Assembly (NCBI GenBank): GCA_021800805.1
Contig: JAJYYR010000001.1
Location: 310,001 to 374,000 of the forward strand
Reading direction: 5' to 3'
Origin: a bacterium
Lineage (GTDB): Bacteria > SZUA-79 > Acidulodesulfobacterales > Acidulodesulfobacteraceae
Length of the DNA stretch: 64,000 nucleotides
Below the pieces are notes generated by a model. The model was given only the letters and a program-made list of their open reading frames with translations, was not told the origin of the DNA and ran no database searches. Below, one piece after another: positions 1 to 9,099 of this stretch (position 1 is its first letter; the number at the start of each line of letters is the position of its first letter). The translations under genes and the position numbers were made by a program.

Positions 1-2
1 CT

Positions 3-62
3 ATAAATACAGCTATTCCCGAAGAAACCGCGGAATTTATGAGAGGATTTTTAAAATTTTAA
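3..62 (+). CDS. C-terminal end of an unidentified protein (5' partial)
   Basis: The last 19 codons of a reading frame that enters from the left edge and stops with TAA at 60-62. The visible tail ends in EFMRGFLKF. It is too short to assign a family. Its stop overlaps the probable start of the next gene, so the two are likely co-transcribed with the menaquinone gene mqnA downstream. It could equally be a chance frame, but the overlap with a good Shine-Dalgarno sequence favours a real gene end. Confidence 0.45.
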   Translation: MNTAIPEETAEFMRGFLKF

Positions 63-718
63 AACGATACGATTCTATAATTTTTGATTTAGACGGAACG
101 TTAATAGACTCATTCGAGGCTATTAACGATGCTTTCGACGCCGTGTTCTCCAGATTTCAAAGCAGAAAAATAACGTTCGAGGAGTCTAACTCTTATGTGG
201 GAGTTCCGCTCGAAGGGCTTCTGGGAAAACTTTTTGGGGAAGAAAATGAAGATGAAGCCATAACTATTTTTAGAAATAGGTATAAAGATGTATGTTTTGA
301 GAAAACATCTTTAATTAAAGGGGCAAAAGAACTTCTTTTAAGCCTTAAGGAAGAAAAGAAATCTTTAAGCGTTGCGACGAATAAAACGGGCTCTATATCC
401 AGAAAACTATTGGAACACTTGGAAATAGACGGTCTTTTTGATTATGTGTATGGAGTATTTGACGGACTTGAAGGAAAGCCTTCTCCCGAAATGATAGATA
501 AAATCGTCGAAAAAACCTCTATTCCTAAAACCTCGACTATATTAATAGGCGATTCCCCCATAGATATAATGACCGCAAAAAATGCAGGCATTCATATTTG
601 CAGCGTAGCTTCAGGCAACCATACTTTTGAAGAACTAAAAACTTACAACCCGAATTATTTATATGCCGCAATATCGGAATTAAGCCGTATTCATAATAAC
701 GGCGAACGGTGCGGGTAA
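56..718 (+). CDS. HAD-superfamily phosphatase (phosphoglycolate phosphatase-like)
   Basis: A haloacid-dehalogenase hydrolase of about 220 residues that probably removes phosphate from a small metabolite in the cytosol. Motif I FDLDGTLID lies at residues 10-18, motif II is ATNKTGS, the motif III lysine is in GKPSPEM, and motif IV is IGDSPID. Motif I lies upstream of the first GTG (143), so the gene must start earlier, yet the frame has no ATG, GTG or TTG back to the window edge. The best candidate is ATT at 56, nine bases after a GAGAGG Shine-Dalgarno (41-46) and overlapping the previous stop. The gene abuts mqnA (stop at 716-718, mqnA ATG at 719). The exact substrate is unknown; Gph-like is inference. 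Confidence 0.85.
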   Translation: MLKRYDSIIFDLDGTLIDSFEAINDAFDAVFSRFQSRKITFEESNSYVGVPLEGLLGKLFGEENEDEAITIFRNRYKDVCFEKTSLIKGAKELLLSLKEEKKSLSVATNKTGSISRKLLEHLEIDGLFDYVYGVFDGLEGKPSPEMIDKIVEKTSIPKTSTILIGDSPIDIMTAKNAGIHICSVASGNHTFEELKTYNPNYLYAAISELSRIHNNGERCG

Positions 719-1603
719 ATGATACGAATCGGAGAAATAAATTATCTTAACGTATATCCGATATATTATTATTTAAAAAAGGCGCTTAAAAAGAATAATA
801 AAATAAATTTTATGAATTTCGTTTCCGGCAGCCCCGCTTTTTTAAACAGGGAATTGGAAACGGGCAATATAGACATCAGCCCTTCGTCTTCCTTTTATTA
901 TATTTTAAATTATAAATATTCTTATATATTTCCGGATCTATCCATAAGTTCCAAAAAAAAGGTAAAAAGCATTTATCTTTTTTCCCCAAAACAGGTAGAA
1001 GATTTTTATGAAAACGAAACAATATATGTTACCCCTGAAACGCTTACATCTATAAATCTCCTAAAAGTTTTGCTCGCAGAAATATATAAAATGGATTTGA
1101 ATAAAATAAAATTTACGGTTCTAAAGCCTAATGATAAATTAGAACTGAAACTCGATTCCTTTGAAGACGGCGCGGCAATAAAAGAGGGGATTTTTTTACA
1201 TATAGGGAATAATGCTTTAAAACTGATAAAACACATTCCTAAAGGCTATTTTGCTTATGATCTTGCAGATTTATGGCACAGATATACCGGCTATCCTTTT
1301 GTTTTCGCGCTTTTTATTATAAACAAAGACGCTTACGACAAAAATAAGGATGAATTCGATATTCTATATAAATTTCTTGTCGAATCAAAAAGAACGGCCG
1401 TTTCGGGGTTCAGAGAGGCAGCCTTGTCCATATCGGAATTAGATGAATATAAATTTATATCTTACGAAGAACTCATCGATTACTGGACGGAATGTTTGAG
1501 TTTTGATTTCGGAAAAAACGAGATTAAAGGATTTAATCTTTATTCGGAATTATTATATAAAAATAAGTTAATATCTTCCGTTCCGGAACTTAATTTTGTT
1601 TAA
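719..1603 (+). CDS. mqnA: Chorismate dehydratase MqnA (futalosine pathway)
   Basis: MqnA converts chorismate to 3-[(1-carboxyvinyl)oxy]benzoate, the entry step of futalosine-dependent menaquinone synthesis. The 294-residue product begins MIRIGEINYLNVYPIYYYL, the family hallmark (IG..xYLNxxP). It keeps the periplasmic-binding-protein-like fold signature SGSPAFLNRELETGNIDISP that shapes the active site. The start directly follows the upstream HAD stop. No other mqn gene is visible here, so the rest of the pathway must lie elsewhere. The 3' end overlaps the convergent kinase gene by 14 bp. A related family member, MqnD, is less likely because of the N-terminal motif. Confidence 0.88.
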   Translation: MIRIGEINYLNVYPIYYYLKKALKKNNKINFMNFVSGSPAFLNRELETGNIDISPSSSFYYILNYKYSYIFPDLSISSKKKVKSIYLFSPKQVEDFYENETIYVTPETLTSINLLKVLLAEIYKMDLNKIKFTVLKPNDKLELKLDSFEDGAAIKEGIFLHIGNNALKLIKHIPKGYFAYDLADLWHRYTGYPFVFALFIINKDAYDKNKDEFDILYKFLVESKRTAVSGFREAALSISELDEYKFISYEELIDYWTECLSFDFGKNEIKGFNLYSELLYKNKLISSVPELNFV

Positions 1604-2840
1604 AATTCTTTTTTGCTTCAGGTATTATAAAAGAAAAGATAAAACCATTGCCCAGGCTGCTTTTAATTATTGCCTTCCCTTGAAGCAGTTTTAGCGTATG
1701 TTTAACAATTGCGAGTCCTAATCCGGTTCCTTTATGTGCATTGTTATGGGAGCTGTCTACCCTGAAAAATCTTTCCCCGAGCCTTAAAAGATTAGTGTAA
1801 TTAACCCCCTTACCATCATCTTCTATCGAAAAGAAAAAGAATTTTCCGGAGCCTTCTCTAAACGGAGAATTATCCCATAAAACCGAAGCGCCTTCCTCGC
1901 TTAAAATAAAATTACCCGCGGTTTGAGAGTCTGCAATATATCCTTCGAGCTTAATAGTTCCGCCTTTATCCGTGTATTTAACCGCATTCTGAATCAAGTT
2001 TGTAATAATTTGATTAATTTTTACCGGATCCGAAACAAAAGAAATATCGGATATATTGTTAATTACGGTTAGTTTTTTTTCTTTTATTTCTTTTTCAAAT
2101 AAAGCCAATGAATTATCTATGTCGGTTTTAATATGGATTCTTTCATATTTTACGCGGGATTTTTCGGTTTCTATATTTGTCAGCGTTATCAAATCGTCAA
2201 TTAAATAGTTAAGTCTTTTTGCATGATGGTCTATTATATCAATAAATTTAATTCTAACGTCAGGATTATCTATTGCCCCGTTTTTTAACGTTTCCGTAAA
2301 ACCTATTATTGCCGTTATAGGGGTTTTTAATTCATGGGATATGTTTTGAATAAATGCCGCCCGAGAATTTTCTATTTTTTGAAGGTATGTTATATCTCTG
2401 GTAATAACGGCGTATTCGTTAGAAGATCCTATTTTTAATACTATACAACTAATTATTTTTTCCTCGGCTCTGTCATAGTATGAAATTTTCTTTTCGATAA
2501 ATTTAAAATTTATATCGGAAACGACTTTGTCTATTAAAGAATTAAGCTCTAAATTTCTTGTTAAGGCATCAAATTCTTTAATATTCGATAATATTTTTAC
2601 GGATCTTATATTTTTATTAAAAGCGTCGTTGACGAATAAAATATTTTTCCCCCCGTCGATAATTGCCAATCCGTCCCTTATATTGCTTAATATGTATAAA
2701 TATTTTTTTATTTCATCGTTGTATTTTTTGAATTTGTTTTTAGTAAACAGTATCTGTATATTTTTATACAAAAAAATATATAAAAAAAATAAAAATAATG
2801 ATAATATTAAAATATAAAATATGATTGAAAAAGAATACAT
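1590..2840 (-). CDS. Orphan membrane sensor histidine kinase (PhoR-like)
   Basis: A 416-residue two-component sensor kinase. One N-terminal membrane segment (residues 3-27) is followed by a PAS domain (about 45-150). The HisKA dimerisation/phosphoacceptor domain has ISHELKTP, with the phosphorylated histidine at 169. The HATPase_c domain shows the N box NLIQNAVKYT, G1 DDGKGV and G2 GTGLGLAIV. With only one membrane helix and a cytosolic PAS domain it looks like the PhoR/ResE type. No response regulator lies beside it in this window, so it is an orphan. It overlaps the convergent mqnA by 14 bp and is divergent from the SurA-like gene, with 44 bp between them. Confidence 0.9.
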   Translation of the reverse strand: MYSFSIIFYILILSLFLFFLYIFLYKNIQILFTKNKFKKYNDEIKKYLYILSNIRDGLAIIDGGKNILFVNDAFNKNIRSVKILSNIKEFDALTRNLELNSLIDKVVSDINFKFIEKKISYYDRAEEKIISCIVLKIGSSNEYAVITRDITYLQKIENSRAAFIQNISHELKTPITAIIGFTETLKNGAIDNPDVRIKFIDIIDHHAKRLNYLIDDLITLTNIETEKSRVKYERIHIKTDIDNSLALFEKEIKEKKLTVINNISDISFVSDPVKINQIITNLIQNAVKYTDKGGTIKLEGYIADSQTAGNFILSEEGASVLWDNSPFREGSGKFFFFSIEDDGKGVNYTNLLRLGERFFRVDSSHNNAHKGTGLGLAIVKHTLKLLQGKAIIKSSLGNGFIFSFIIPEAKKNFKQN

Positions 2841-2884
2841 AAGCAGAATTTTATAATATATTAAAAATAATTTCTATTAAATTA

Positions 2885-3514
2885 ATGCAAAGAAAAATAA
2901 TAAATATAAAAATTAATATTTTTTGGATTTTTTTTTCAAATTTTCTAATTTTGTCTTTATTATCGGTAAATTCTCACGGATTTTTGGCTGATGAGATTGC
3001 CGCTTCCGTAGATAATACGCCTATAACCTTAAACGAACTATATTTTCTGTATAATTTCAATATGATAAATAATTTAAAATATCGTAAAATAGGCAAAACC
3101 GTATCGCCGGCTAAATTAAAACATATTTTAAATTTTTATATAAACAGGATATTAATTTTAAAGCAGGAGGAAAAAACCGGAGGATTATCCGTATCCGAAA
3201 GCCGGATTAATTCATTAGCCTCCGACTTTGAAAAAAAATTTAACGCGCTTCATAAAAGAATCGGCTTTAACTTATTTTTGGCAAAATTTGGGTTAAATAA
3301 AAGCGATTTTCTTACTTTTGTAAAAAATATTCTTATTGAAAAAATTTTTATCGATGAACAACTTCATTTCTTTTTGTTTACTTTAGAAAATGGCGTAAAA
3401 ACTACGCAGGGCGCAAAACAAAAATATAATAAGGAATTGTCGCTTAAATTAAAAAATCTGCTGCTAAACCTTAAAAAGCACGCCGAAATTAATATAAACG
3501 ATAATTTTAATTAA
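2885..3514 (+). CDS. SurA N-domain-like exported protein lacking a PPIase domain
   Basis: A 209-residue secreted or periplasmic-anchored protein. A long hydrophobic leader (about residues 12-30) precedes a sequence typical of the SurA/PrsA N-terminal chaperone domain: EIAASVDNTPITLNELYFL, then helices ending in a FLTFVKNILIEKI-type segment. Full SurA carries one or two parvulin domains after this module. Here the protein stops after the N-domain and a short tail, so it is probably a chaperone-only variant for outer-membrane protein transit, not a prolyl isomerase. It is followed after only 6 bp by queD, suggesting one transcript. The specific function is inferred. Confidence 0.6.
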   Translation: MQRKIINIKINIFWIFFSNFLILSLLSVNSHGFLADEIAASVDNTPITLNELYFLYNFNMINNLKYRKIGKTVSPAKLKHILNFYINRILILKQEEKTGGLSVSESRINSLASDFEKKFNALHKRIGFNLFLAKFGLNKSDFLTFVKNILIEKIFIDEQLHFFLFTLENGVKTTQGAKQKYNKELSLKLKNLLLNLKKHAEININDNFN

Positions 3515-3520
3515 ACAAAT

Positions 3521-3901
3521 ATGTACGATTTAAAGGTCTTATCCGGTTTTTCATCGGCGCATGCCCTTAGAGGTTATAACGGAAAATGTGAAAACGTTCA
3601 CGGTCACAATTGGCATGTCGAACTTATAGTATCATCCGATGCGCTGAACGAAATCGGTCTAGTTATAGATTTTAAACTGCTTAAAAAATATCTTAATGAA
3701 GTGATGGAAATGCTCGACCATAAATTTATTAATGAAACCGAATTCTTTAAAGAAGTAAATCCTTCAGCCGAAAATATTGCCAGATATATATACGAAGAGT
3801 TCGAAAAAAAAATAAAAGCAGAAAAACTTTTTAATGTATCCGTTAAAAAAGTCGATGTTTATGAAACAGACACATCCATGGCTTCTTATTATAAAATTTG
3901 A
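3521..3901 (+). CDS. queD: 6-carboxytetrahydropterin synthase QueD
   Basis: A 126-residue member of the 6-pyruvoyl-tetrahydropterin synthase family, which makes 6-carboxy-5,6,7,8-tetrahydropterin from dihydroneopterin triphosphate for queuosine and other deazapurines. Visible landmarks are the zinc histidines in FSSAHALRG and in NVHGHNW, and the catalytic cysteine in GKCENVHGH. The LDHKFINE segment and the C-terminal YETDTSMASYY segment complete the site. Length is typical of bacterial QueD. It starts 6 bp after the SurA-like gene. No other que gene and no preQ1-like leader are visible nearby. Confidence 0.92.
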   Translation: MYDLKVLSGFSSAHALRGYNGKCENVHGHNWHVELIVSSDALNEIGLVIDFKLLKKYLNEVMEMLDHKFINETEFFKEVNPSAENIARYIYEEFEKKIKAEKLFNVSVKKVDVYETDTSMASYYKI

Positions 3902-3913
3902 TCATAAAATTGA

Positions 3914-3942
3914 TTGACTAAATTTTATTAATAATGTATTAA
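3914..3942 (+). promoter_or_regulatory. Probable sigma-70 promoter for the PilO-like/TPR gene
   Basis: TTGACT (3914-3919) and TATTAA (3937-3942) with a 17-base spacer, about 50 bases upstream of the GTG start at 3992, in the intergenic gap after queD. Confidence 0.5.
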
Positions 3943-3991
3943 ATATATTAGCATAAAATTAAATTATTAAATTCAGGCGAATATTATTTTT

Positions 3992-5044
3992 GTGGATAAA
4001 AAAAATATCTATTATTATATCGCTATCTTAGTTTTTATAGCTTCTGCGGTAGGCGCTTTTTTTATTTACGAAACTCTTTACGCAAAAGAAAAGAAAATAA
4101 GTTCGGCAATAAGCGTAAGACTCAATAGTCTTGAAAATATACAAAAGCGTATCGCTGAAAATGTAAAGAGTATTAAAAATATTGAACTGCCCGTTCTTAG
4201 ATATGGGTACTCTTTCAATGAGAATGACGATTATTTTATTTCCGAAATCATGAGCGCTTCTAAAAAATATAATGTAAAATTAGGCTATATCAAATTAATC
4301 CGTACTAATAAAAATAAAAATACGGCTGTTTATTTATTTAAAGCATCAGGTTTAGGAAAACCCGCCGATATTTATTTGTTTATTAAGGCGCTGGAATATA
4401 ATTACAAAATAGAATTAAAGAAGTTTTATATTAGCAAAAATTTTAATAAAGAAAACGATGTTTCTTTTTCTTCAGTTTTAGCGGCGTATGTCATAAGCAA
4501 GCCTGAAATATTACATGGTATCGTAAAACTAAAAGCTAACCTTTTACCTCCCGATAATTTCGGAAAGATAAATCCATTCGTCAATTCTTCTAATGTAAGC
4601 GTAAAAGCGCCGGCAGAAAAAATAAAAAGGAAACCGGTAAAAAAAATAGCCGAAAATATTTATAAAAAGTTATCTAACGAATCGAACATTAAAGAGTCCG
4701 ATTTTTACAATAAGAAGGGAGTCTCATTTTTCTTAAAAAATGATCTCGGTAAAGCATTGGTAATGTTTAAAAAGGCTGTTATGTTGAATCCGGGTAATTA
4801 TATGGCGCTATCTAACGCGGCACTTGACAGCTACAAGAATAAAAATTATAACGAATCTATATTCTATGCAAAAAAGGCTTTAAAAATTAAAAAATTATGG
4901 CAAATTAATTTTATACTAGGCTTAGCATATCTCCACAGCGAAAATCCGTCCGAAGCCAAATATAATTTTAAAGAAGCGTTAAAATTAGATCCTTCGAATG
5001 AACGGATAAAATATTATTTAAATATTTCAAACAATAGACGATAA
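3992..5044 (+). CDS. Membrane-anchored PilO-like and TPR protein
   Basis: A 350-residue protein starting at GTG (3992). One N-terminal membrane helix (about residues 6-26) is followed by a coiled stretch. A region resembling the PilO/GspM periplasmic ferredoxin-like fold follows (about 30-170): a helix, then SEIMSASKKYNVKLGYIKL and LFIKALEYNY strands. After a basic linker come three tetratricopeptide repeats (about 237-345; for example KALVMFKKAVMLNPGN and EAKYNFKEALKLDPSN). This layout suggests a scaffold on the outer face of the inner membrane. No pilus or type II secretion genes are adjacent. The Ig-like repeat protein follows 51 bp later and may be functionally linked. The PilO resemblance is inference; the TPRs are clear. 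Confidence 0.6.
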   Translation: MDKKNIYYYIAILVFIASAVGAFFIYETLYAKEKKISSAISVRLNSLENIQKRIAENVKSIKNIELPVLRYGYSFNENDDYFISEIMSASKKYNVKLGYIKLIRTNKNKNTAVYLFKASGLGKPADIYLFIKALEYNYKIELKKFYISKNFNKENDVSFSSVLAAYVISKPEILHGIVKLKANLLPPDNFGKINPFVNSSNVSVKAPAEKIKRKPVKKIAENIYKKLSNESNIKESDFYNKKGVSFFLKNDLGKALVMFKKAVMLNPGNYMALSNAALDSYKNKNYNESIFYAKKALKIKKLWQINFILGLAYLHSENPSEAKYNFKEALKLDPSNERIKYYLNISNNRR

Positions 5045-5095
5045 ATATGAAATAAAAATATATATGCATAATTATTTTATAGAGGGAACCCAATT

Positions 5096-6193
5096 ATGAA
5101 TTTAAATGCAAAAAAAGTAACGCTTTATCGTGTCGTCCTGTTCTTAATCTCTATTTCAATTTTATTAGTTTCCACAGGGGCATATTCATTTACCACGATA
5201 ACTATTCTTCCCGGAAAGTTGAATAATTTTAGAATAAACGTTCCGGGCACGGTATCCGCCGGGAGTAAATTTACCGTTAAATTAGTGGCATTGGACGATT
5301 ACGGAAATATTATCACTGATTTTGCAAATAAATATGAAGGGCTTAATATAGGCGTAAACATTGGAAACCATAACGGTAAGGAACAGTTGAATATTCCCGC
5401 ATCGGAATTTAAAAACGGAGAGGTCAATTTTAATTTGTCCTATAAAAAGGCAGGTAACATTACCGTATCCGCTTTGTTCGAAGGTGTTCGAAATATAAGT
5501 TCGACTATATATGTCGCCGCAGGTCCGTTTCACAATTTAAAAATAACGGCGCCTCAAAAGGCAATGGCAGGAGAACCTTTCGGCGTTAAAGTTTTTGCCG
5601 TGGACCAATATGGCAATCCTATCCGTTTTATGCCAAAACCGAACGGCGACATAAAAGTTTATCTTACCGGAGATAATTTTAAAGTTCGTCCGAGAATAAT
5701 ACCGGCAAATTATATTAAAAACGGTTCGGGCAAATTTAGTTTTATTTCCGACAGGGCAGGCTCGAGCCGACTTAATTTTGAAGTGGATTATGATGGCAGA
5801 ACCCATATTTTCATTAGTAAAAATATTAATATTTATCCTTCTTATTTTAATAAATTTCTTATATCTACTAATATTGCGAAAGTTCCGGCAGGAAAACCTT
5901 TTATAATCAAAATTGTTTCCGTAGATAAATACGGCAATGTGATAAGCGATATAAATAAGACGAAAGGAAAAGTGAAGTTGGTTTTAATTTCCGAAAGCGG
6001 GATAGAAAGGAGTAGCCTGTTTAGTTTTAATTCGTTCAATAAAGGCGTCGCTTTAGTAAAAACCGTATTTAACAGGGTTGGAACATTTTCTATTTATGCA
6101 AAGCCAGAAGGAATAAATTTTAAAAAACTTAAAGAGCATCTACCCAAGGTTAACCGGAAAATAAGGGCTAAAAGCCTTCTGCTATACAAGTAA
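5096..6193 (+). CDS. Exported protein with three Ig-like (invasin-type) repeats
   Basis: A 365-residue secreted protein of unknown function. A signal peptide or membrane anchor lies at about residues 10-31. Three tandem beta-sandwich repeats follow (about 43-141, 147-247 and 252-345). Each carries the same signature, a G-x-[PK]-F hydrophobic strand leading to D-x-YGN (DDYGNIITD at 67-75, DQYGNPIRF, DKYGNVISD). The DxYGN motif is the hallmark of bacterial Ig-like Big_1/filamin-type domains found in adhesins and structural surface proteins. No LPXTG, autotransporter or dockerin segment is present. An ATG start with a GAGGGAACCC ribosome site lies upstream. It is probably in a unit with the preceding TPR protein. 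Confidence 0.6.
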   Translation: MNLNAKKVTLYRVVLFLISISILLVSTGAYSFTTITILPGKLNNFRINVPGTVSAGSKFTVKLVALDDYGNIITDFANKYEGLNIGVNIGNHNGKEQLNIPASEFKNGEVNFNLSYKKAGNITVSALFEGVRNISSTIYVAAGPFHNLKITAPQKAMAGEPFGVKVFAVDQYGNPIRFMPKPNGDIKVYLTGDNFKVRPRIIPANYIKNGSGKFSFISDRAGSSRLNFEVDYDGRTHIFISKNINIYPSYFNKFLISTNIAKVPAGKPFIIKIVSVDKYGNVISDINKTKGKVKLVLISESGIERSSLFSFNSFNKGVALVKTVFNRVGTFSIYAKPEGINFKKLKEHLPKVNRKIRAKSLLLYK

Positions 6194-6240
6194 TAAAACT
6201 CTTTTTTTATTTTTCTATTTAAAAAAAAATAAAAAAGTAT

Positions 6241-6246
6241 TATAAT
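6241..6246 (+). promoter_or_regulatory. Probable -10 element of tRNA-Cys
   Basis: A perfect TATAAT 24 bases before the tRNA. The -35 region (around 6218) is only T/A-rich, so the assignment is tentative. Confidence 0.35.
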
Positions 6247-6270
6247 GAACAATTAATCCGTAATATTTAA

Positions 6271-6345
6271 GGCGGCATAGCCAAGCGGTAAGGCAGAGGT
6301 CTGCAAAACCTCTATACCTCGGTTCAATTCCGAGTGCCGCCTCCA
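6271..6345 (+). tRNA. tRNA-Cys (GCA)
   Basis: The acceptor stem GGCGGCA (6271-6277) pairs with TGCCGCC (6335-6341). The anticodon stem GAGGT/ACCTC encloses loop CTGCAAA with anticodon GCA at 6303-6305. The T arm contains GGTTCAATTCC. CCA is encoded at 6343-6345. A normal 75-nt cloverleaf. Confidence 0.95.
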
Positions 6346-6380
6346 TCATATATTTCGATATTTGCGAGGTACTTTAAAAT

Positions 6381-7220
6381 ATGTATGAAATTGTCGGTAA
6401 AAAAAATTTAGGGGAAGGGATAAATTTATATAATATATCCGCGCCTGACGTTGCGTTAAAAACCCTGCCCGGTCAGTTTATAATAATTAGGGTTAATAAA
6501 AACGGGGAAAGAATCCCCATTACTATAGCAAATTCCGATAAAAACGATAAAACCGTCACCATACTTGTGCAAACGCTCGGTAAGACGACGCACTTGCTCA
6601 GTGAACTAAACGTGGGCGACAGTTTAGCCGACGTGGTGGGTCCGCTCGGCGTTCCCACGGAAATAGAAAAATTCGGAACGGTAGTATGCGTCGGCGGAGG
6701 TTTTGGGATAGCCGCAATTTATCCTATAACCAAAGCTCTGAAAACAGCCGGAAATAATGTTATTTCGATAATCGGAGCGAGAAGCAAAGAACTTCTTTTA
6801 ATGGAGGACGAGATGAGATCGGCAAGCAGTGAAGTTCTTGTTGCTACAAACGACGGAAGTTACGGCACGAAAGGAATAGTTACGGATGTTTTGAGGGAGC
6901 TTATTTACGATAAGAAAATTCAAATTGACAGAGTTATTGCAATAGGACCGGTTATTATGATGAAAGCGGTCAGCGATATTACAAGAGAAAAATCCATCAA
7001 AACTATGGTAAGCCTAAATCCTATTATGATCGACGGAACCGGAATGTGCGGAGCATGCAGGGTTCTTGTGGATAAGAAAACTAAATTCGCCTGTGTTGAC
7101 GGTCCTGATTTCGACGGACATCTCGTCGATTTCGATAATCTTATGAACAGGCTTAAATTTTATAAGGAAGAGGAAAAAGCTTCTTACGAATGTCATATGA
7201 AAAAACATCATAATGTATAA
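6381..7220 (+). CDS. nfnA: NfnA-type ferredoxin:NADP oxidoreductase subunit (FAD/NAD, 2Fe-2S)
   Basis: A 279-residue sulfide-dehydrogenase/dihydroorotate-dehydrogenase-type flavoprotein. An N-terminal beta-barrel FAD domain (ERIPITIANSD) precedes the nucleotide-binding domain (VVCVGGGFGIAAIYP). A C-terminal cluster of three cysteines (GMCGACR, then FAC) matches the NfnA [2Fe-2S] site. In the Nfn complex this subunit takes electrons from NADH for flavin-based bifurcation with NfnB. The adjacent downstream gene is the GltD/NfnB-like partner, which supports the Nfn assignment over PyrK. An alternative would be the sulfide dehydrogenase SudB, the same fold and pairing. It starts just after tRNA-Cys. 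Confidence 0.85.
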   Translation: MYEIVGKKNLGEGINLYNISAPDVALKTLPGQFIIIRVNKNGERIPITIANSDKNDKTVTILVQTLGKTTHLLSELNVGDSLADVVGPLGVPTEIEKFGTVVCVGGGFGIAAIYPITKALKTAGNNVISIIGARSKELLLMEDEMRSASSEVLVATNDGSYGTKGIVTDVLRELIYDKKIQIDRVIAIGPVIMMKAVSDITREKSIKTMVSLNPIMIDGTGMCGACRVLVDKKTKFACVDGPDFDGHLVDFDNLMNRLKFYKEEEKASYECHMKKHHNV

Positions 7221-7266
7221 CCGCTAATAATTTTATATAATTCAAGTAATAAAATTAAAGAGATAA

Positions 7267-8721
<1,455 letters not shown>

Positions 8722-8748
8722 AATATTTACCGGCAATCGTTTAATCGT

Positions 8749-8777
8749 TTGACAAATTCCATTTTTTGTGAGATAAA
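8749..8777 (+). promoter_or_regulatory. Probable sigma-70 promoter of tRNA-Leu
   Basis: Consensus TTGACA (8749-8754) and GATAAA (8772-8777) with a 17-base spacer. The -10 ends 13 bases before the tRNA. Confidence 0.55.
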
Positions 8778-8790
8778 TTATATATTATTC

Positions 8791-8878
8791 GCCGGGGTGG
8801 CGGAAGTGGTAGACGCAAGGGACTTAAAATCCCTCGGAACTTAGTTCCGTGCCGGTTCGATTCCGGCCCTCGGCACCA
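8791..8878 (+). tRNA. tRNA-Leu (UAA)
   Basis: An 88-nt class II tRNA. The acceptor strand GCCGGGG (8791-8797) pairs with CCTCGGC (one G-U). The anticodon loop CTTAAAA carries TAA. A long variable arm (CTCGGAACTTAGTTCCG) typical of tRNA-Leu follows. The T arm contains GGTTCGATTCC and CCA is encoded at 8876-8878. Confidence 0.95.
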
Positions 8879-8969
8879 ATATTATATAAGGTTTTCCGGT
8901 TTTTAAACCCTCGTAAAGCATTTCCTTCCTATTATTACTATTTTGCCTTGGCAATCCCATTTTTTTTTA

Positions 8970-8998
8970 TTGACTTATGTTTTTATAAGTAGTATATT
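8970..8998 (+). promoter_or_regulatory. Strong sigma-70-type promoter of the sulfur cassette
   Basis: TTGACT (8970-8975) and TATATT (8993-8998) with an exact 17-base spacer. It lies about 100 bases before the ModA-like gene, leaving a leader that ends in a TTTGGAGG ribosome site. It suggests the cassette is transcribed independently of the tRNA. The rest of the 221-base gap after the tRNA is AT-rich with no other clear signal. Confidence 0.6.
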
Positions 8999-9099
8999 TT
9001 AATGTTGTAAGTAAATCTTCGGCGTTTCTACAATAGTTATTAGTTATTGGCTAAAAAAATCAATCAAACAAAAAAATTAACTTTGGAGGTTAAAGAATT

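Noticed and set aside
6200..6238. T/A-run hairpin after the Ig-repeat gene as a terminator
   Set aside because: Complementary homopolymer runs without G/C pairs; too weak to claim, although termination here would make sense before tRNA-Cys.
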